Assembly (NCBI RefSeq): GCF_035222275.1
Contig: NC_085884.1
Span: 4,154,001-4,218,000 of the forward strand
Source of the DNA: Podospora bellae-mahoneyi
Lineage: Eukaryota; Ascomycota; Sordariomycetes; Sordariales; Podosporaceae
Direction of reading: 5' to 3'
DNA length: 64,000 nt
A program made the position numbers and the translations under genes. Shown piece after piece: positions 57,440 to 64,000 of the stretch; the first letter of the stretch is position 1, and each line of letters opens with the position of its first letter. Under the pieces are notes generated by a model. It was not told the origin of the DNA. It ran no database searches and was given only the letters and a program-made list of their open reading frames with translations.

Positions 57440-59404
57440 TCAGCGCCCCAAAATCCGCGCCATAACCCGCGTCAGCTTCTCACCCCAGCCATCACCACCC
57501 CCAACATTATCACATCTCCAAGCAACCACCCGATCAGGCCTCACCAAAACAGCACCCCTTTCCCCGACGCCCCTCTTCCTACCCCAGTCAAAAAACACAT
57601 CTCGGTAGTCCTCCCTCCACCCAATACTGTGAACCACCACCTCAACCCCCAACAACCCCTTCACCATCCCCGCCGCCTCTACCCATCCCTTCTTGCCACC
57701 AATCCCAGTAAAGAGGGTAAACTTCCCCTTCCCAGCCAAATCATGCGTCGAAATCATCGGTTCCTTCGACCCCGCTGCTGGAGCTCTCAGCCAGGCGTGT
57801 GGAAGCCTCGAGCCGGGGTAGGTACTCTCGCGATAGTAAAGATCGGCGTGTTCGGGAGGTCCTGTGTTGGTCGGAGGGGGACCAGTCTCATCATCGGGGT
57901 ACAAAGCATCAGACTGGTAGAGCTGGTTCATCTCTATCCCGAAACCGTGTCTTTCCACGTCCAACCCCTCGACCAAATTCTGGAATGCGAGACGTAGTTC
58001 CTCGCCTTGGGCTGTGTCATCACCCAGACGGGATAGGATCTGCAATTTGTCGGCTGTGTCCGGGTTAGGGACACCGAGAAGAGAAAACAGTTTGGCGTGC
58101 ATACGACCTGTGTCGTTGGCGCGTTTGACGATTGCTTTACCGATAGGCTGTCGCTCCGCGGTGTAGGAATCCAAAAGGGAAAGGGAAGCTAGGGATTGGT
58201 GTACGAAACCGATTTTCCACGCGAGGTTGTACGCGTCTTGGATGCTCGTGTTGGAGCCTAGGCCGTTGAAGGGGGGATGGCGGTGGACGGCGTCGCCTAG
58301 GCAGAAGATGTTGTTTATGCCGGGGGTGGTGTATCTTTCGGCGTAGGTCTCGTTGATTTTCCAGGTGGAGAGGCGTTTGAGGGTGACTTTGACGGAGGGG
58401 TCGCCGATGAGGTCGTGGACGTGGGAGAGGATTTCGGATGGAGTGGCGGTGATGGCGGTGATGTTTGGTTTGGCGAGCATGACGAAGACCCATTGGGTGA
58501 AGGGTTTGACGAAGCGGGCGATGGCGAGGGAGCAGAAGTCTGGTTGGGGTTTGGTGGGGTGGAGCAGAATGTGGATGAGGCCTGGGGAGTGGGGGGTGAG
58601 GAGGTGGTTGAGGTCTGCGTCGACAAAGACGTTGAGGGCGAGGCCGCCGCCGGGGGTGTCGTTGAAGGGGAGTTGGAGCTCGCGGGCTACCACGCTACGT
58701 GCCCCGTCGGCACCACAGAGAAACTTGGAGATGACGGTGATTTTCTGGTTGGTTAGGACGTCTTGGATTACGGAGTGGACTTTGGAGGTTGTTTCGTCCT
58801 GATGGAATGAGACAAATTGGCAGTCCCAGCGGAGGTGGAAGCCGTTTTGTGTTGCTACGCGGAGAAGGATGGGCTCTAGCACTGACTGAGGGAGATCAGC
58901 CTGTTCGCATGGACTCGCCTTCTTGAACTCTCCCTGTGGCAATCAGTACCTGTTCTACAGGCGGTCAGTTGGGTGACGCACATATCTGTTCGGATCTGTC
59001 CCGCAGTTGTACGTCCGCGAGAGTTCCTCTCCCCCCATGGTGGTGCAAATTCTGGAGTACATCAACAGTTCCTTGGGAGTTGCAAGTTGACGACATTCCT
59101 CCTCGAGTCCAACATCACGAAGGCATTCTGGACTCTGTTAGCTCAAGTTCATGCATAAATGTCAAGCTTCATGTACATGCCAAAGGTTGCATTGTTTGTG
59201 TAGTGTGACCGGGGCGTCCTCACAGTCGACGACGCCTTGCTTATGATCAATCCCGTCACCCCTAAGTTTGCGCACTGTTAGCTTTCGCCGTCTGGTGTGA
59301 TGCTTTCATGCGTTATGCTCACCGTAATGGGTCAAGAAGCATGCAAGGCTTGCTCCTGCTGGGCCGGCGCCCACAATGAGAACATCGGTTTCAATCTGCA
59401 CCAT
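57440..59404 (-). CDS. FAD-dependent aromatic hydroxylase (TfdB/phenol hydroxylase type)
   Basis: Four exons: 59404-59323, 59261-59181, 59127-58982 and 58933-57440, 600 aa. Exon 1 gives the FAD-binding GAGPAG at 12-17; later come the DG motif GADGARS (about 177-183) and the GD motif LGDAVHRHPPFNGLGSN (about 315). The C-terminus has the thioredoxin-like fold of this subgroup. Introns 1 and 3 are GT-AG. Intron 2 (59180-59128) begins GC: TTT-G|GCATGT...CAG|AA-TGC is the only join that gives the family sequence TNNATFECLRDVGL. Relatives hydroxylate phenols or polyketide aromatics using NAD(P)H and O2. It is divergent from the O-methyltransferase gene across 302 bp. Confidence 0.85.
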
Positions 59405-59706
59405 GATGGTCGACGCCTAGGTCATGTACCCCTGGTACCCTCTGGGGTGGACGATGAAGCACCCTGTTGTTACCAAACGCGATTACTTGCAAATGATCTC
59501 ACCAACTATTTCAGACGCATTTCATCACCGTCTCCGCACGCTGTGTTTCAACCCCGCAGTGGTGTTTTCAACGTCTCACTCGGGGTCTACAAATCCACAA
59601 CTCGGGTCCATCACCACTGTAAGTGATAAACATCACTCTCACAGAGCCTCGCTAGAGTGAATGAGATGGCTACACCATACCGACCTCCTTATCATCAGCG
59701 CCCACC
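59405..59706. promoter_or_regulatory. Shared divergent promoter region, hydroxylase/O-methyltransferase
   Basis: The 302 bp between the minus-strand hydroxylase start and the plus-strand methyltransferase start must hold both promoters. No TATA box was recognised in either direction. Confidence 0.5.
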
Positions 59707-61117
59707 ATGACATCCAACGCTCGACTTGCCCAGCTTTCACATACCATCCTGGAAAAGACCAAGATCGTAACGGACCATTTAGCCTCCCACAATCTCACAG
59801 CACCATCCTGGGACGTTGACGGCGCAGTCGACTTTCCCATCCCAGAGTCCGCCGGCGAGGCATACACGGCAAGGGTAGACCTAATCGCAGCCACCAAAGA
59901 GCTCCACGACCTCACCCTCGGTCCCAAGCAGGGCCTTTCATGGCTGTCATGGGATGTAAGCCGTGCCCCCTACCCTTCTTCTCCACCCTGCCTCCAAAAC
60001 TGACAAAAACCAACCAGTTCATAAACAACCTCTCCCTCCAAGCAATCTGGGAATTCCGCGTCCCCGAATTTGTCCCCCTCACCGGCTCCATCTCCTTCGA
60101 AGACCTAACCGCCAAAGTCGTCGCCGCCAACGGCTTCAAAATCGGCGTCCTGAACCTCCGGCGCTTGATCCGCCACGCGATGCTGAACCACATCTTCATC
60201 GAGCCGAGAAAAGGTTTCGTCGCTCACACGAGCGTGTCGAGGATGTTGCTGGAGGATGAACCGATGGCTAACTGGGTTGGGTACATGTGTCGTGATCTGT
60301 GGAAGCCAGCTGCTCACGTTGTTGACGCGATGAAGAAGTGGCCTGGGAGCGAGGAGCCGACGGAGACGGCGGTGAATCACGCGTTTGAGCAGAGCTTGCC
60401 GTGGTACGATTACTTGCAGTCGGTGCCGGAGAAGGCGAGGAGGTATAACCTTGCGATGAAGCTGCATAGTGGGAATGAGGGGTTTTCGGTGGGGCATACG
60501 GTGAGGGGGTATGCTTGGGGGGAGTTGGGGGAGGCTACGGTTGTGGATGTAAGTCTTTCTCCACGCTGCGGTGCTGAGGGATGGAGTACTGATAGGGAGA
60601 GCAGATGGGCGGGAACCAAGGGTTCGTCTCTTTCGCCATAGCGGAGGCCTTTCCCAAGCTGAAATTTGTGGTGCAAGACACGGAGGGCATGAGAAAGCCA
60701 GAGGCTATGGGACCGATGCCAGCTCACCTTGAAGAAAGGGTCACACGGACTGTACATGACTTTTTCGAGCCGCAGACGGTTGTTGCTGATGTCTACTTCT
60801 TCCGATGGATATTCCACGGTTTCTCGGACAAGTACAACATCAAGATACTTCGAGCGCTGCGACCGGCGCTGCGCAAAGGAGCAAAGGTGGTCATCAACGA
60901 CGGCACACTGCCAGAGCCACTGACGGCAAGCTACCTGCAGGAACGCAACATCCGCACCATGGACGCCTTCAACCAGGTAACAGTGAACGCAAGGGAGAGG
61001 GAAATTGATGACTGGAGCGAGCTGTTCAGACTGGCTGATGAGCGGTACAAGTTCACGGGGGCGTGGAAGCCAGAAAACAGCCACATGTGGTTTATTGAGG
61101 CGGAATGGACCGGATAA
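59707..61117 (+). CDS. SAM-dependent O-methyltransferase (class II/COMT type)
   Basis: Exons 59707-59955, 60018-60548 and 60605-61117, 430 aa; introns of 62 and 56 nt in phase 0. An N-terminal helical dimerisation region precedes the Rossmann domain. SAM motif I is VVDMGGNQGF (about 258-267, completed across intron 2). The proton-abstracting His is probably H331 in IFHGFSDKYNIKILRAL. VVINDGTLPEP and a Trp-rich end (HMWFIEAEW) complete the family layout. Fungal members methylate hydroxyls of polyketides and other metabolites. Paired with the hydroxylase, it could cap the new hydroxyl; this is inference. Its stop lies 50 bp from the convergent aldo-keto reductase stop. Confidence 0.9.
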
Positions 61118-61167
61118 TGTGTACCTATTTTTCAATCATCTCAATACGAGCCTTCACAAATCTAAAG

Positions 61168-62223
61168 CTAAGTCCAGAGGAAGTGGTCAGCGCCGGGAAT
61201 CTGGCGATGTCCAGCGATAGGGAAAGACTTGACAATCTTGTCCAGCTCCTCCTTCTCCTCCGTGGTGATCTCCACAACCGTCGAGTTCTCAATGACACGG
61301 TCCGCGCGGGTAGCTCCCGGAATAGGAATGATTTCACCGACGTCACCAGTGTTGGAATAGGACCTGATCCAAGCAAGTGCGAGCTGCGCCGGCGTCACCC
61401 CCTTCTTCTCGGCAAACGCCTTGACCTTGTCAACAAGCTCGAGGTTCTTGGCAAAGTTCTAAAAAAAAGGGGGGGGGGGAGGGCATCAGTAATAATAACA
61501 CCGTGGGAAGAACTCATGGTCCCTTACCTCGGGCTGGAACCTTCCAAACATATGCCTGTTATCTCCCTGAGGAATATCCTCAACCTTCTTGATTTGACCC
61601 GTCAAGAAGCCGTATCCAAGAGGAGCGTAGCTCAGCAGTACAACACCACACTCCTTAGCCGCCTTGGCCACGCCATTGGTAAGGATCTCACTGCTCCAGA
61701 GCGAGAACTCAACCTCGGCATGGGTGATGGGCACCACAGCGGCAGCCTTGCGGATCGTCTCGGCCCGAACCTCGGACAGACCCACAGAGCCGATCTTGCC
61801 CTCGTCCTTGAGCTGCTTGAGAGCACCGACCGTCACCTCGACGGGGATGTTCTGATCCATCCGGGCAGGGCCGAAGACATCAATGAACTTGACGTCCCCG
61901 AGGATGGCGTTGCATTCCTCCCAGCTGGCGCGCACGCCCTCGGGTGAGCAGTTGGGGGAGTAGGTTGTCGGATCGAAGCAGGCCCGGATGAAGAGGGTCA
62001 CCTTTTCCGCATCCTCGGGGTACTTGGTGAAGTACCGGCGTAGGAGGTGAAGGCCGGCGGTGGGGGGATCGGGGGGCAGTCCGTAGACGGAAGAAGTCGA
62101 CCAGATGGTGGCGCCGGCGCTGATGGCGGCCTTCATGGCCTCGAAGGCTTGTTCATCCGAAGGCTTGTTGGGGCGCCATGTGTATCCCAGGAGGCCAAGA
62201 CCGGTATGAGGGAGGGGCGACAT
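61168..62223 (-). CDS. Aldo-keto reductase
   Basis: Exons 62223-61528 and 61458-61168 around a 69-nt intron whose 3' end is a C-then-T run before TAG, 328 aa. TIM-barrel markers: GLGLLGYTWRPN, catalytic Tyr in STSSVYG, GSVGLSEV, and the NADPH-binding IIPIPGATRADRV. The family (pyridoxal reductase/YakC-like) reduces aldehydes and ketones with NADPH. The catalytic Asp that usually lies four before Tyr (DTAxxY) is Ser/Thr-like here (IWSTSSVY), which is worth noting. Cytosolic. Convergent with the methyltransferase and divergent from the dehydrogenase. Confidence 0.9.
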
Positions 62224-62663
62224 GATGAGATAGATGCACGAGATGGCTAATGATACGATAACAGAGGGTTGTAGATAGTGGTGTTCGATTCTGCGGATTT
62301 CGGGTCATCCAGGTCACATCGTCTTAAGAAGATTACGGTGGGTTTGTCACACGTTCTTACAACCTAACCCCGCGCTCATTCACTGTTCCAAAGTCGGGGT
62401 TGCCAATTGCCTCATAGGGCTGCGTTGGATGCCCTCCCCTCCTTTGTCTCGGCCAACACCCCTTATCCCCGGACGTTAAATCCAGGATAGAAGCTGACGA
62501 GCTACCAAGGTACAAGCCAGCGGGCCGGACCCGAGTTCAACGCCACCCGTCTTACATCCGTACATCCGACAGCGTCGCGCATATAGGGGGGGTACCTAAT
62601 CCAAATCTCCGAACAAGGCAGGTCGATTCTTCCACCCCCTTTCCATCCCTTTTTATTCACACC
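62224..62663. promoter_or_regulatory. Shared divergent promoter region, AKR/SDR
   Basis: The 440 bp between the two opposite starts carry both promoters. No clear TATA box was recognised. Nothing coding. Confidence 0.5.
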
Positions 62664-63627
62664 ATGGTTGCCTTTGATCCTTCACGCCTGGGCGTGAACT
62701 TCACCTCCCAGACCCACAGCGACACATATGCCCAGATTGATCCTTCCGGCATCACCCCCGCGCCATGCATCGGAAGGACAGTCCTCGTTACCGGCGCCGC
62801 CAAAGGCATCGGGCGAGCCATTGTTGCGTCTTACGCCAAGGCGGGTGCCAGTCGCATCGCCATCACCGCCCGCGGGGACGTATCCGCCACCCATGCCGAG
62901 GCCCTCCAAGCAGCTGCAAAGGCGGGAAGAGATAGCGTTGAATTTCTCATCCTTCGGCTGGACGTCAACGACCATGACACCATCGAGGCATGCGCCCAGG
63001 AGCTGGCCTCTAGGTGGGGGCACATTGACATTCTTGTCAACAATGCGGGATACCTGGCACCGTTTGTGCCATTGGGCGAAGGGGACAGGGACGACTGGTG
63101 GTTGACGTGGGAGGTCAACGTGCGTGGTGTCTACTGGGTCATTCGTGCGCTTCTACCTCTTATCCTGAAGAGCAAGGACAAGACTATTGTCAATCTCACC
63201 TCGGTCGGAGCCCTGGCGCTGACCCCCGGTGCGAGTGCCTATCAGCCGTCTAAGCTGGCGGTGCTGCGTTTGTCCGAGTATCTGATGGTGGATTACGAGT
63301 CCAGGGGCCTGCTGGTGTACTCTGTTCACCCGGCGTCAGTGGCGACTGATCTCGCTAACAATATGCCAGCAGAAATCGTTCAAGGTTGGTCATCACCCCG
63401 CAGAGCGTTTGAGGTTACATGCCGCAGCTGACAAGAATTGGACGGCAGCTGTGTGCCATGATACGCCTGAGCTGGCCGGTGATAGCATTGTGTTTCTGAC
63501 CAGCGAGCGACGGGAGTGGTTGGCTGGGAGGTATATCAGCTGCGCTTGGGATATGCCTGAGCTGATGGCCAGGAGAGAGGAAATCGTAGAGAAGGATCTA
63601 TTGAAACTTCAGGTGCGGTTTCAGTGA
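62664..63627 (+). CDS. Short-chain dehydrogenase/reductase
   Basis: Exons 62664-63384 and 63449-63627, 299 aa; the 64-nt intron uses donor GTTGGT and acceptor GGCAG, joining EIVQ to AVCHDTPELAG in frame. The classical SDR signs are present: cofactor loop TGAAKGIG at 43-50, NNAG at 126-129, catalytic Ser180, Tyr193 and Lys197 (YQPSK). The C-terminal SERREWLAGRYISCAWDM is typical of fungal members. Residues 1-35 precede the fold and lack a targeting signal. It oxidises alcohols or reduces ketones with NAD(P). Likely partner of the adjacent AKR, hydroxylase and methyltransferase. Confidence 0.9.
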
Positions 63628-64000
63628 AGTTATCTAGCCGAGGCCAAGCTTTTATTAGGCTTCTTGGCATGATGCTTGTTTGAGATATGCGGTTGAATCG
63701 CGTGGGGTCCACTGCGGGAATGCACAATTTCTACCCACTTGCCCCACAAAAGGGGGATCTCACGATATAAACAATGAGGGTCGTTGCCTACATAGTTTAC
63801 GATTGCATCCCTTCTGCTACCGTGCATCTTTCACGTCGTCTCTGCTTACATAATCTGTTTGTTTGATGGCGATGACCGGTTGTGATGAGCCCGGCACGGG
63901 TTAAAGCCAAGTTGCGTTCTTTACCGCAATGAGCCCTCTATGTGTGCTAAGACAAGCCAACTTCAGAAGACGCGAAGCTTGCATTCCATTCGTCTCTACT
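63628..64000. other. Right-edge intergenic sequence
   Basis: No gene recognised before the window ends. A continuation of the metabolic cluster would lie to the right. Confidence 0.4.

Noticed and set aside
61105-61947. 280-codon plus-strand frame
   Set aside because: Antisense to the aldo-keto reductase, including its intron.
57440-63627. Complete secondary-metabolite cluster with backbone enzyme
   Set aside because: No polyketide synthase, peptide synthetase, terpene cyclase or transcription factor is visible in the window, so only a group of tailoring enzymes is claimed.
1-64000. tRNA, rRNA, CRISPR or prokaryotic operon signals
   Set aside because: No clear tRNA B-box with matching acceptor arms and no regularly spaced repeats were seen; spliced fungal genes make prokaryotic features irrelevant. 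A tRNA scan was not possible here.

Overview
The window looks like a filamentous ascomycete, most likely a Sordariomycete close to the Sordariales. Genes are split by short introns (about 50-95 nt) with GTRNGT donors and CTRAC-like branch points. Fungal CBM1 modules, xylanolytic enzymes, a GT90 transferase, DUF6603, DUF7580 and DUF7600 proteins and a fungal-type arginase are all present. No rRNA, tRNA, CRISPR or intact transposon was recognised. Family names rest on reading motifs by eye; no database search was run.

Left part (1-24 kb). A large uncharacterised protein runs off the left edge. Next come a six-cysteine small secreted protein and four secreted xylan-debranching enzymes spread over about 19 kb: a CBM1-CE16 acetylesterase, a GH62-CBM1 arabinofuranosidase, a CE1-like esterase and a GH67 alpha-glucuronidase. 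Between them lie a degenerate ankyrin gene, a degenerate membrane-protein gene, a cytochrome P450 and a long DUF6603 protein whose 5' part changes frame twice. Together the four enzymes would remove acetyl, arabinosyl, ester-linked and glucuronosyl side groups from xylan.

Middle part (24-40.5 kb). After a gene-poor stretch with two very small ORFs and one unrecognised 192-aa gene come core genes: a mitochondrial rRNA-dimethylase-like transcription factor carrying a zinc finger and AT hooks, a GT90 glycosyltransferase, arginase, a four-helix membrane protein and a small glutamine-rich protein.

Accessory part (40.5-57.3 kb). This is patchy and gene-poor, with AT-rich remnants and low-complexity proteins. 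It holds pieces of fungal self/non-self or NLR-type families: a DUF7580 region next to a subtilisin-like (S8) domain on the minus strand with several breaks, a STAND-type N-terminal domain joined to a ubiquitin-like domain but lacking any NTPase, and a DUF7600 protein that seems to have lost its F-box. Several proline/glutamine-rich coiled-coil proteins of unknown function lie between them.

Right end (57.4-63.6 kb). Four tailoring enzymes are packed together: an FAD-dependent aromatic hydroxylase, an O-methyltransferase, an aldo-keto reductase and a short-chain dehydrogenase. They form two divergent pairs sharing 302-bp and 440-bp promoter regions and look like a small metabolic gene cluster, or the edge of one, with no backbone synthase in view.
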